From positions 62,001 through 126,000 of the forward strand of contig JAMPIV010021223.1 of the NCBI GenBank assembly GCA_024509875.1: a DNA stretch of 64,000 nucleotides, given 5' to 3'. Both the position numbers and the translations under genes were made by a program. Below the pieces are notes generated by a model that had not been told where the DNA came from, made no database searches, and was given only the letters and a program-made list of their open reading frames with translations. The stretch comes from Oreohelix idahoensis (taxonomy: Eukaryota; Mollusca; Gastropoda; Stylommatophora; Oreohelicidae). This document shows positions 10,068 to 19,583 of this stretch, in pieces (the first letter of the stretch is position 1; each line of letters opens with the position of its first letter).

Positions 10068-11261
10068 ACGAAAACATTCGCATAAGTCAAATAAATAAAC
10101 AGCGAAACTAAAAAGAAATATCACAAAGAATGTGATGACAAAATGCGAAGATATGACCAAACAAATGACGCTACAGTGTATACACAAAAATTTACGTAAA
10201 GAACTGAATAATAGAAAAGAGGAGACCTACAAATACAAACAATTGAAATCAAAACTAAAAAACAGAAAGAAAGAGAGAAAAAAAAAATACAAAAAACGAA
10301 AATAAAGCACAACTCGTCACAACTAAACAGATATAGCAACGATTGTCGCTAGCAAATTTCACAGTAGGAAATTCGCACAGTCCCTAACGAAAACGCTAAC
10401 AGTAGAACCTCTGTGACGTGGTATCTTCTACTGAAAGACACCGCCCAACCGAGAAAACCCGCTGAAATATAAACATATAAATATACAAATACAAATAACA
10501 TATAACATGTAACAAATAGCAAAAAGTGTGAAAGAATTTAGAAGGCTCAGCTAGAACATAAGGGCACAGTTCACAAACAAAACAGGCCACTTAACTTCTA
10601 TGTATCCACAACGTCAGCACAGTTCAGAACAGGATGTGATCAGCATTCTTAGGACAATGATCCAACGTTGATCCATATCTGCTCTCGTAAACTGCCATGA
10701 CGAAGGAAATGAGCTTCTAACAGGAAACAGCTTCTGAACTTGACCTTCTGAATTCTACAAATTGACTGACTTGATTCTACAAATTGACTTGAGCACTTGA
10801 CCTTCTGAATCTGCAACAGTACCTCTGAGACCGGAACAGTTGTTACGGCACTTGTCCTTCTTCCTAACAGATCAGGAAAACTGCCAACTTGACGAGCAAC
10901 GCCGGGTATTTTGCAACAATTTCCAACTTTCAGCAACGCCGGGTACTTTCAAAATCTTTCATCAAACATTGAGGTGATGAGTTGAAACTGTAATGTTGAA
11001 AGCTTGATGATGATGTCTGGGTTTGTTGACCCCCTTGATAGCTGGTATCAGAGTAAACCAACATATGGCCACCAAAAATGATAAGGGTGGATTTGAGCTG
11101 AAATGATAATGGTGCGCCAGAAAAATGCCAGGTACGTTAGCTCCGTTATAAGATTGACGAGCACTTGCCACCCCTATCGACACCTGGTATTAAAGTGCAA
11201 GATGTAGGTGTCTTCTCTGATTTAGAATGTTGCTGTGTGTGTTGCAGTAGAACAGTTCACA

Positions 11262-12479
11262 GGGTACACCACAGGCAACATGACGTGTAGAGTCATAGAA
11301 ATGGTAACTTCGCTTTAGTTTTATACCATTTATTGCACGCCACAAAACAGTCATGATATTTATGTCATCACCAGCATAGTATAACGAATGCAGCATTCAA
11401 AATCATATTCTGATAGTCATGTAGGATTCAATACTCAATAGTTGTATTGTAAACAGATATCATAAAGTTCTGGTTCGTGAAGCTGTATAAATAATATATA
11501 TAACTTCTGCAACAGTGTCAGCTGCAGATCTTCAATGTTCATAGACAACAATAAATGCTCCCTTTCTGATGCTAGCAGATCAGATGTATACAATAAGTCC
11601 GTTTACTGTCTGCACGTGAATAGCATACTGGGCATACAGGTCAAACCGACCTTTATAACGTTTCTAAGTCTAACCATCTGACTTGGACGTGATCTCTGAT
11701 ATAACGAATCCTGGAACACAGACAATAGTCTTGTTGGTCTAGAGCGACCCATATATATATATAACTAGTTCAGGTATAAAGATACCGGTGGCGAAAAACC
11801 TAGTCAAAGTACCTCTCCATTTTGAATCACACAGGCGAGCAAGGAGCGACAAAATGACGAACTTCTAGATGATAGCAAAAAAAGTTCGATACAAGAGGAA
11901 TTACCTTTCTTCGGAAATCAACCACGAACATATGCCTCCAGGCAGGCTTGAATAATACTGGGAAACAGTCTAGTTAGCTAACTAACTCACAAAGACAACG
12001 TATTTCCCTCAGAAAATCACAAGACGCAGGTTGCGTCCGCTCGCTACTCAGACCATTTCTAAACTCCCCAGCTGGGCGGAACACACAGAACGAACTCCCA
12101 GTTTTTGACATGCGCAGAACTCATCTACGTGAGTATCAATTCACACAAAGCGGTTCTAAGAACATTCGAGATAAAAGTCTTACACAGTCGCGCCTTTTAT
12201 GGTCATGAACAGAAGCGTTAAGACAGGTTTCAGACATCTACAACAGTTGACTGATACTACCAAATAAGGAGATATGGTCACGCTTCGTTCAAGAAATTAT
12301 AGACCGAACGTGTCTCTATACAAGAGAAGGCAAACTCCTAAAAAATTGTAGTCTCAATAACTCGGGTTATTTCCCTTTGACTGTAAAAAATATAATACAC
12401 ATTTCAGTCAAAAAATGATCATACATACGAAAAATGATCATACAAAGACTTTGGAAAAAGTAATTATTTGTGCGTAACA
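11262..12479 (-). repeat. 5' LTR of element 1
   Basis: About 1218 bp aligning along its length with the LTR at 2537-3762. The outer edge (12479) is fixed by the CCAAC duplication. The inner edge is uncertain because homology stops at gggtacacc (11262), eight bases short of the end seen in the other LTR. As the 5' LTR of a minus-strand element it should carry the promoter; I could not assign a TATA box with confidence. Confidence 0.88.
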
Positions 12480-12484
12480 CCAAC

Positions 12485-12569
12485 CCAGCTCCAGAGTCTG
12501 CCAGCTATGATGGTGTGCATGTCCTCTTGCTTGCTCCGAGTAAAAAAAAACAAAAACAAAAACAAATGT
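12485..12569 (-). mobile_element. RTE fragment, 5' portion beyond the LTR element
   Basis: Continuation of the fragment at 2266-2536. It matches 41724-41780 (ccagctccag, gtctgccagctatgatggtg) up to ctccgagtaa and then runs into an A/C-rich tract before the target duplication at 12570-12580. No coding value remains. Confidence 0.8.
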
Positions 12570-12580
12570 CAGCTTCTACT

Positions 12581-13367
12581 AGGTAAAATTAAACCAAAGC
12601 ATCATCATTTCCTTCTCTACTCCGTTTGCAGCTTGGGGCCAGCACTGCCGGATTCCTGCACCAAAGCATTTTGTGCTTTTGTAGTGATTGTTCCTGAAGA
12701 AGTTTATTTTCGCTGATGCGGTTGCTAACCTCACTTACAAACAAATATCCCTGGCCTTTTACGACTGTGACGAATCGGCTCGTTTGCTTTTGCTTAATTT
12801 CCTCTCATCGCCTTTGTTATCTATTAGTTCTGCGCATTTAACGCCCATAATTTCGTGCCTATCCTCTACCCAGAATTGTGTACACTTTTTCCTTCTGTCA
12901 TCGTTCACGTTTCACGCTTCGATGCACGACAGAGCAAGCGTATTGCCTATCCCTGAGGAATTAAATGAATCACTAAACGTGATAGTACCACATTGACTCC
13001 AGGTAAATGCGAGCATGAAGTGTTTGCTTAAGATTGCACACTTCCGACATTACAGCAGATTGGGCTGACAATACGGGTTTAATTGTAAAAACCCGATGTG
13101 CAAAGACAGGCAGTCGGAATTGCGACAAGTCCTGTGTTACAAGAGTCTGATAAACTATTTAATCAGATTTCCGAATTACTTGGGATAGGTGATTATAGAT
13201 AATCGCAATCTTGGAAGACATTTGGAAGAGTGAGCAGGAAGTGTGATATAAGTCAACTTTGACATTTTACAGATATCACAACTACATATATGGACGATGA
13301 ATGTTTTGATTTTTCAAACGCATGAGTCATGGAAAATATTAAATTAGGAAAAGTTGTCATAACACGA
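12581..13367. other. Anonymous intergenic DNA
   Basis: Overlapping ORFs at 12468-12716 and 12688-12996 show no motif, no repeat structure and no similarity that I recognise. No RNA gene is visible. Confidence 0.45.
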
Positions 13368-13471
13368 ACTTTTGAATATTAATCAATCAATCAATCAATA
13401 CCCTTTAGCTCCCCGAGGAGCATATGCCTTCAACAAAGACATGCCAAGTCTTCCAGTCCCGTGCCATCCGC

Positions 13472-13813
13472 TCAGTTCTTTCCATGTTTTCTCATCATTT
13501 TCCCCTCTGAATCCAGCTCTCTTCTCTGTGTGTTTTGAGGTCTACCTCTGCCTCTCTTTCCCTGTAGATTCCAGAACAAGAACTGCCTTGTAATGCTATC
13601 AACAGGTTTCCTCAATGTGTGTCCTATCCATCGCCAGCGTCTTCTTCTCAGCTCTTGTTCCACTGGCACTTGTCTGGTTCGTGTCATCAATTCCACGTTT
13701 GTGACTTTGTCATACCATTTCAGTCCTTCTATTCTACGCAAGCACCCGTTTATAAAAGTCTGTAGCTTTTTAGTCGTTGTTTTTATTGCTCTCCATGTCT
13801 CAGAGCCATACAA
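13472..13813 (-). pseudogene. RTE ORF, C-terminal tail (older copy)
   Basis: Carries the family's C-terminal signature: YGSETWRA, CLRRIEGLKWYDKVTNVE, RRRRWRWIGHTLRKP, then GKRGRGRP. It is in a different frame from the upstream reverse transcriptase fragment, so a frameshift lies near 13815-13880. The tail is likely nucleic-acid binding because of its basic content; that is inference. Confidence 0.85.
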
Positions 13814-13878
13814 TAGGACTGACTTGACATTTGACCTGAAGATTCTTTTTTTGTGTTGGACTTGATTTCTCTTGACCT

Positions 13879-14523
13879 CTATATGTTTCCCAATGCAATG
13901 AAAGCTCCTCTTGCTTTTTGTATTCTTATTTTGATATCATTGTCTGTCCCTCCAACTTTGTCTATATTACTACCAAGATATGTGTACGATTCTACATCCT
14001 TTAGTGGCGTTTCTTCAAGTACAATCTTGTTATCATTTCGTGCATTTATTCTCATATTCTTTGTCTTTTTCCCGTGTATTTTCAGGCCCACTTGTTGTGA
14101 CCTTTCATCGAGAATTTTCATGTTCTCTTGTATGTGATTATGGTTATGGTACAGAAGAGCCAAGTCATCTGCAAAATCCAGATCATCAAGCTGTTTAGTC
14201 AGATTCCCCTGGATTCCATTTCTGTTGTGTGATGACTGTTTTTTCATAACCCAATCTTTTGCTAGTAAGATAAGAAATAGAGACAAGAGGCATCCCTGTT
14301 TCACTCCCGTTTTTATCCTAAACGGTTCTGTAAGTTGTCCTTCGTGAAGAACTCTGCGTGTCATGTCTTCATATGTCTTTCTTATTACGTTAATAATCTC
14401 CATGGGAACTCCATAATGCCTCATCAGTTTCCAAAGTGATTCTCTGTCTGCACGGTCAAATGCCTTTTCATAGTCCACGAATCCGATATAAAGAGATGAA
14501 TTCCCATTCCAGACTTTGTTCAT
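13879..14523 (-). pseudogene. RTE reverse transcriptase, catalytic core (older copy)
   Basis: Contains VDYEKAFD, TGVKQGCLLS and the FADD catalytic box (DFADDLALLYH), followed by ESYTYLGSNIDK. These are reverse transcriptase palm and thumb motifs of a non-LTR element. The frame breaks upstream near 14524-14570, just after the QAGF motif of the preceding fragment. Confidence 0.9.
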
Positions 14524-14569
14524 CTATTATTCTCAATGTGGCTATTTGGTCTGTACATGATCTGTTTTG

Positions 14570-15091
14570 TCAAAAACCTGCTTGTTCATCTCTCAGTTGC
14601 TTGTCTATGGACTCTTTTAATCTCTCAAGGATGATTCTGTTTAATACTTTTCCTGACACTGATAGTAACATTATTCCTCTATAATTTGTGCACTCTTGTA
14701 AATTTCCCTTCTTAGGCAACTTGATCAGATAACCTTCCTTCCATTCTGCTGGTATTTCCTCTCTCTCCCAGACTTGGCCAAGTAGTTTGTATAATATCTC
14801 TGTAGAGGTATCAATATCTGTTTTGATGGCTTCTGCTGGAATGCCATCTGGACCAGTTGCTTGTCCATCTTTCAGAAGCTTTATGGCTTTCTTTATTTCT
14901 TCTCTACTTGGTCGTTCACAGCTGATTTGTAGCTCCTCTTCTGCTGGCTGGATGTCTGGGGGATTAGTTGGAGCTGGTCTATTGAGAAGTTCCTCAAAAT
15001 GTTCTGTCAATCTCTTCATTTGTTTTTGAATATTACTAAGCAATTTTCCATTCTTATATTTTATGAGGCCATTTGCTTGCTTATATCTCAC
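14570..15091 (-). pseudogene. RTE linker and reverse transcriptase N-terminus (older copy)
   Basis: Includes RPAPTNPPDIQPAEEEL, KDGQATGPDGIPAEA, WKEGYLIKLPKKGN and NYRGIMLLSVSGKVLNRI, ending in RDEQAGF. These are the finger-region motifs before the palm. Upstream (15092-15665) the linker continues in broken frames as far as the GADVVSDHHL catalytic motif of the endonuclease, read near 15581-15660. Confidence 0.88.
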
Positions 15092-15665
15092 TGTTAGCTT
15101 CTTTGTGTTGTTGTACTGGTCCCACTTATTTTCTTTGGCTGCAGCTTCCTCTGCTTCCCTTGCAAACTCTTCAATACACTTCCTCTTGTCTCTTTTTGAT
15201 GTTTCTTCTTACTTCTTTGTTTGCTTCTATGTTTGCTTCTATGTACACTTCATGAGCCTTGGCTTTGGAGCTTCTGGTTTTGCTTCTGTTTAAACCTGCT
15301 TTCTTGTTTTTCCTGTCTTCTATCTTGCTAATGGTTTCTGTTATTATCCAAATTTTGTGCCGATGTTCTTTTTTTCTCAGAACTTCTTCACGTGTCTCGT
15401 TCCATACATTTTTTACTTGTTGCCAGTGGTCTTCCGTATCTGCTTCATCTTCCAGCTGTTGGAGTACTTGGTATTTGTTGGATACTGTGATTGAAAATAT
15501 TTATCTTATTTCCTGATTTCTTAGATATCCCACATTGTACTATTGTTTATAGCTATATACTGTTGTAAATTTTTTGAGTTTTAATTTTGTTTTAGCCAAC
15601 AGAAGATGGTGGTCTGATACCACATCTGCTCCTCTACATACTTTTACATCATGCAATGATGACCT

Positions 15666-15921
15666 CACCCGTGTGTTACAGGGGCCCGAAAGGGGAGCAA
15701 AGAATAGTAACACTGTTCCCTTACATGCATGTCGTAGAAAGCGACTAAGGAGGGTTGGGCATGAGGCTGGTTACTCCATCCTGTAAAAAAATGTAAACCA
15801 TAAAAAACTTCAACAAACATGGACAAGTCATTTAAAGAAAATAAAACACAGCCATCCAAGACAGGGGAAGGTCCTCTCGCAGGGAGGCGTATGATGCAAC
15901 ACAGAGAAAGTAGCAACAGAA
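15666..15921 (+). promoter_or_regulatory. 5' UTR of the inserted RTE
   Basis: Starts cacccgtgtgttacaggggcccg and matches, in reverse, the 5' end of the older copy at about 19440-19571. RTE elements normally carry an internal promoter here; no specific box can be named. Compared with the older copy, the segment encoding GSWNVRTLCE at the start of the endonuclease is deleted just before 15922. Confidence 0.65.
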
Positions 15922-16488
15922 ATGAGGGAATATAAAATCGAGGTACTGGGAATGTGTGAAACAAAGTGGAAGGGGGTAGACAAGAAGAAACTCATCACAG
16001 GTGAATTGGTGCTGCCCTCAGGACATGAAGACGAAAGTTCACACCACAGGGAAGGGGTAGCTCTTATGATATCTAAAGAAGCGCATAAAGCACTCATTGA
16101 ATGGGAAGCTGTTGGACCCAGAATAATAACAGCTACTTTTAAAACAGCTAAAAAGAAAATAAATGTAAATGTCATCCAATGTTATGCACCAACTAATGAC
16201 AAAGAAGAGTCTGTGAAAGAAGCATTTTATACTAGACTACAGGAAATTATGGAAAGAGTAAAAAGAAGAGACATCACAATTTTGATGGGTGACATGAATG
16301 CAAAGATAGGTACAGTCAACGCCGGCTTTGAAGAAGTTATGGGAAAACATGGGCTAGGAATAATGAATGAAAATGGGGAACTATTCTCAAACTTCTGTGC
16401 TTCAAATCAACTGGCTATAGGAGGAAGCATGTTTCCACATAAGAGAATACACAAGGCAATATGGATATCACCAGACCATAGAACATAA
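15922..16488 (+). pseudogene. RTE apurinic-type endonuclease (inserted copy)
   Basis: The nicking domain of the LINE. Visible motifs are ILGMCETKWKG-like ETKW near the start, VNVIQCYAPTND, TILMGDMNAKIG and GGSMFPHKRIHKA. The next catalytic piece, SDHH, falls in 16560-16600 but is lost to a one-base deletion that creates a stop after GADVV. The N-terminal WNVRT strand is missing. The protein would be inactive. Confidence 0.88.
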
Positions 16489-16628
16489 AATCAGATTGAT
16501 CATATATGCATAAACAAGAAGTTTAGATCATCATTGCAGGATGTAAAGGTATATAGAGGAGCAGATGTGGTATAGATCACCACCTTCTGATAGCCAAAGT
16601 AAAAATGAAACTCAAGTGATATGCACCA

Positions 16629-17420
16629 ATGCAAAATTATAGACAACAATTTAATGTAGGACATCTAAGAAATCAAGAAACAAGAGACGAATTTTCAGTC
16701 ACAATATCCAACAAATTAAAAGTGCTCCAACAGCTGGAAGATGTAGAGAATACAGAAGACTATTGGCAGCAAATCAAAATTGTATGGAATGAGACATGTG
16801 AAGAAATACTGGGGAAAAGAGAACGACAACAAAAAGCATGGATAACAACAGAAACCATCAATAAGATAAAAGACATGAAAAACAAGAAAGCAGATTTAAA
16901 CACAAGCAAAACCAGAAGTTCAAAGCCAAGGCTCAAGAAGTGTACACAGAAGCAAACAAAGAAGTAAAAAGAAGTATCAAAAGAGACAAGAGGAAGTATA
17001 TTGAGGAGTTGGCAAGAGAGGCAGAAGATGCTGCCTGCAGCCAAAGGAAATATGAGAAAACTGTATAGCAGCACATAGAAGCTAACAGGGAAATACAAGC
17101 AAACAAGTTGCCTCATAAAAGACAAGAATGGAAAACTGCTCAGCAATATACAAGAGCAAATGAAGAGGTGGACAGAATATTTTGAGGACCTTCTCAAGAG
17201 ACCAGCTCCACAAAACCCCCCGGACATCCAGCCAGCAGAAGAAGAGCTACAAATTAACGATGAAAGACGAACGAAGGAAGAAATAAAGAAAGCCATAAAG
17301 CTTCTAAGAGATGGAAAAGCGTCTGGACCTGATGGCATTCAAGCAAAGGCCATCAAAGCAGATATCGACACTGCTAGAGAGATGTTATATAAATTACTTG
17401 GTAAAGTCTGGGAAAATTAA
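16629..17420 (+). pseudogene. RTE linker region (inserted copy)
   Basis: A lysine-rich connector between endonuclease and reverse transcriptase, in two frames (16629-16967 and 17160-17420). The second piece contains RPAPQNPPDIQPAEEEL and DGKASGPDGIQAKA and ends at an in-frame stop before the motif seen as WKEGYLIKLPKKGN in the older copy. Confidence 0.8.
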
Positions 17421-17459
17421 GATATACCAGCAGAATGGCAGGAAGGATATCTGGTTAAG

Positions 17460-18317
17460 TTGCCTAAGAAGGGAAATTTACAAGAGTGCACAAATTATAG
17501 AGGAATAATGTTACTATCAGTGCCAGGAAAAGTATCAAACAGGATTATCCTTGAGAGATTAAAAGAGTCCATAGACAAGAAACTGAGAGATGAACAAGCA
17601 GGTTTTAGACAAAACAGATCATGTACAGACCAGATAGCCACTTTAAGCATAATAGTTGAACAAAGTCTGGAATGGAATTCACCACTTTACATCGGATCTG
17701 TGGACTATGAAAAGGCATTTGACAGTGTAGACAGAGAATCACTTTGGAAATTGATGAGGCATTATGGAGTTCCCCTGAAGATCATTAATTTAATAAAGAA
17801 AACATATGAAGACATGACATGCAGAGTTCTTCACGAAGTACAGCTTACATAACCGTTTGGGATAAGAACAGGAGTGCGACAGGGATGCCTCTTGTCTCCA
17901 TTTCTTTTCTTACTAGCAATGGACTGGGTTATGAGATCATCGACAACACACAACAGAAGTGGAATCCATTGGACTCTGACTAAGCAGTTGGATGATCTTG
18001 ATTTTGCCGATGACTTGGCTCTTCTGCCCCATAACCGTAATCAGATGCAGGACAAATTGAAAACACTCGATGAGAGGTCACAGCAATTGGGTCTGAAAAT
18101 ACACAGGGAAAAGACAAAAATAATGAGAATAAATGCAGGTAATTATAACAGGGTTGAACTTGAAGAAACACCAACACAAGATGTAGAATCGTATACATAT
18201 CATGGCAGCAATACAGACAAAGTTGGAGGGACGGACAGTGATATTAAACTAAGAATACAAAAAGCAAGAGGAGCTTTTATTGCATTTTGGGAAATATATG
18301 GAGATCAAGAGAAATAG
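17460..18317 (+). pseudogene. RTE reverse transcriptase (inserted copy)
   Basis: Two collinear fragments (17460-17852 and 17874-18317) separated by one nonsense codon. The first has NYRGIMLLSVPGKVSNRI, RDEQAGFRQNRSCTDQ and VDYEKAFDSVDRESLWKL. The second has RQGCLLSPFLFLLAMDW and the catalytic DFADDLALLPH. The active-site residues are present but the frame is broken on both sides. Confidence 0.9.
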
Positions 18318-18664
18318 GATCCAACACGAAAATAAGAATCTTCAATTCAAATGTGAAGTCAATCCTATTGTATGGCTCTGAGACATGGAGAACAACAAAG
18401 AAAACAACCAAAAAGCTACAGACTTTAATAAATGGGTGCTTGCGTAGAATAGAAGGATTAAAATGGTATGACAAGGTTACCAACGTGGAACTGATGACAA
18501 GGACTAGACAAGTGCCAGTGGAACAAGAGATGAGAAGACGACGATGGCGATGGATAGGACACACACTGAGGAAACCTGTTGATAGCATTACAAGGCAGTC
18601 CTTGTTCTGGAACCCCCAGGGAAAGAGAGGCAGAGGTAGACCAAGAAGCACATGGAGAAGATAG
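18287..18664 (+). pseudogene. RTE C-terminal tail (inserted copy)
   Basis: Carries LLYGSETWRTT, CLRRIEGLKWYDKVTNVE, RRRRWRWIGHTLRKP and GKRGRGRPRSTWRR, then a stop. The 3' UTR follows to the TGAATGAATGAA tail at about 18786-18794. Confidence 0.88.
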
Positions 18665-18805
18665 CTGGAAACAGAGGGGAAAATGATGAGGAGAACACTG
18701 AAAGAACTTGAGATGATAGCACGTGATAGGAGGACTTGGCATGTGTTTGTTGAAGGCCTATGCTCCTTTGGGAGTGGAGGGTTATGAATGAATGAATGAT
18801 GACCT

Positions 18806-19205
18806 AAACTTCTTACTTATGCATTGATTCTCAGTTCTGTGGTCTGGTGATATCCATGTTTCTTTATGTTTTCTTTTATACATTTTGTAATCTGGTGTAA
18901 AAGTCTTCTTTCTCAGATTCTTCTTCATCATTTGTTGGTGCATAACATTGGATGATGTTTTTATTTACTTTCTTTTTGGCTGATTTAAACCTTGCTGTTA
19001 TAATTCGGGATCCCATTACTTCCCATTCTATAAGTGCCTTCTGTGCTTCCCTAGACAGCATTAGAGCCACCCCTTCACTGTGGTGGGCTCTTTCCTCCTC
19101 TTGTCCTGAGGACAAGACCATTTCTCCTGTGATCAATCTCCTCCTCTCTATGCCCTTCCACCGTGTCTCGCAGAGACCCAGGATATCAATCCTGTAATTT
19201 TTCAT
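18806..19205 (-). pseudogene. RTE endonuclease (older copy)
   Basis: Main frame 18876-19205, minus strand: DILGLCETRWKG, AHHSEGVALMLSREA, IIQCYAPTNDEEE and FYTRLQN. Upstream of the ATG the frame still reads GSWNVRTLCEQGK, so the true start is further 5'. A deletion then joins it to the HKETWISPDHRTENQ segment (18820-18865). The MGD(x)NAK catalytic segment is missing. Confidence 0.85.
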
Positions 19206-19571
19206 TTCTGCTGCTACCTGTGAATTTTTCCCCTGTTCACATAAAGTGCGAACATTCCAGGAGCCAATCCTTTAGATTTTCCTAGACGAAAAAAGGTTAG
19301 TCGGCAACCCAGATTCCTTTCGGCTTTCTCTTGGTTGCTTCATGCTCCTCCTTTCCAGAGGACCTTCTTCTGTCTTGGGCGGCTGAGTTGATTTATATTC
19401 TGTATTTGACTTGTCCATGATTGTTGAAGTTTTTGTGGTAAAAAGTTTTTTTACGGGATGGGGTAACCAGCCCCATGCCCAACGCTCCTTAGTCGCTTTT
19501 TACGACATGCGTGGTAGGGTACAGTATTACTATACTTTGCTCCCTTTTCGGGCCCCGTAACACACAGGTGT
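19206..19571 (-). other. 5' region of the older RTE copy
   Basis: Covers the endonuclease N-terminus (WNVRT), an upstream reading frame with MDKSNTEYKS, and the 5' UTR ending at the target duplication at 19572. Confidence 0.7.
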
Positions 19572-19583
19572 ACTTTTGAATAT

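Larger units (their letters stand above)
9561..11261 (-). promoter_or_regulatory. Long repeat-containing leader of element 1
   Basis: A 1.7-kb region between the 5' LTR and the gag start with no convincing ORF. It holds three blocks of tandem repeats: 9748-9870 (about 48-bp units with TGCACTA...TAGTGCA inverted repeats), 9926-10067 (about 28-bp units around caatgtaaacaataacaaag), and 10730-10945 (cttctgaat, ctacaaattgact and caacgccgggta motifs). Such a position normally holds the primer site and packaging signals. No clear primer binding site was found beside the LTR. Confidence 0.6.
2537..12479 (-). mobile_element. Full-length Gmr1-type Ty3/Gypsy LTR retrotransposon (element 1)
   Basis: A 9.94-kb element transcribed from the minus strand. 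It has near-identical LTRs, a polypurine tract, a gag ORF and one long pol ORF. A 5-bp target duplication CCAAC (2532-2536 and 12480-12484) marks both edges. The empty-site sequence is visible in the related RTE copy near 41711, where the same CCAAC runs straight into CCAGCTCC. Domain order in pol is protease, integrase, reverse transcriptase, RNase H, which is the Gmr1-type arrangement rather than the usual integrase-last order. LTR identity by eye is about 99 percent, and neither main ORF contains a stop, so the insertion is recent. Whether it can still move cannot be told from sequence alone. Confidence 0.93.
15666..18794 (+). mobile_element. Near full-length RTE-like LINE inserted in the older RTE
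   Basis: A 3.1-kb plus-strand copy with 5' UTR, endonuclease, linker, reverse transcriptase, C-terminal tail and a (TGAA)n 3' end. An 11-bp duplication AATGATGACCT (15655-15665 and 18795-18805) brackets it. Removing it joins the two parts of the older copy in register (the endonuclease SPDHRTENQ segment with the SLHDVKV / SDHHL segment). It is broken by several frameshifts and stops. Confidence 0.9.
13380..19571 (-). mobile_element. RTE-like LINE copy, split by a second RTE
   Basis: A minus-strand RTE-like LINE whose two parts lie at 13380-15665 (3' part) and 18806-19571 (5' part). A 12-bp duplication ACTTTTGAATAT (13368-13379 and 19572-19583) brackets the whole. The 3' tail is a (TTGA)n tetranucleotide repeat, typical of RTE elements. 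Reading across the intervening element restores the order endonuclease, linker, reverse transcriptase, C-terminal tail. The copy is dead: it has several frameshifts and an internal deletion in the endonuclease after FYTRLQN. Confidence 0.88.

Noticed and set aside
15666..19571. Twin-priming inversion of a single LINE
   Set aside because: Both copies have their own target duplications and the inner copy is nearly full length, so two separate insertions explain it better.
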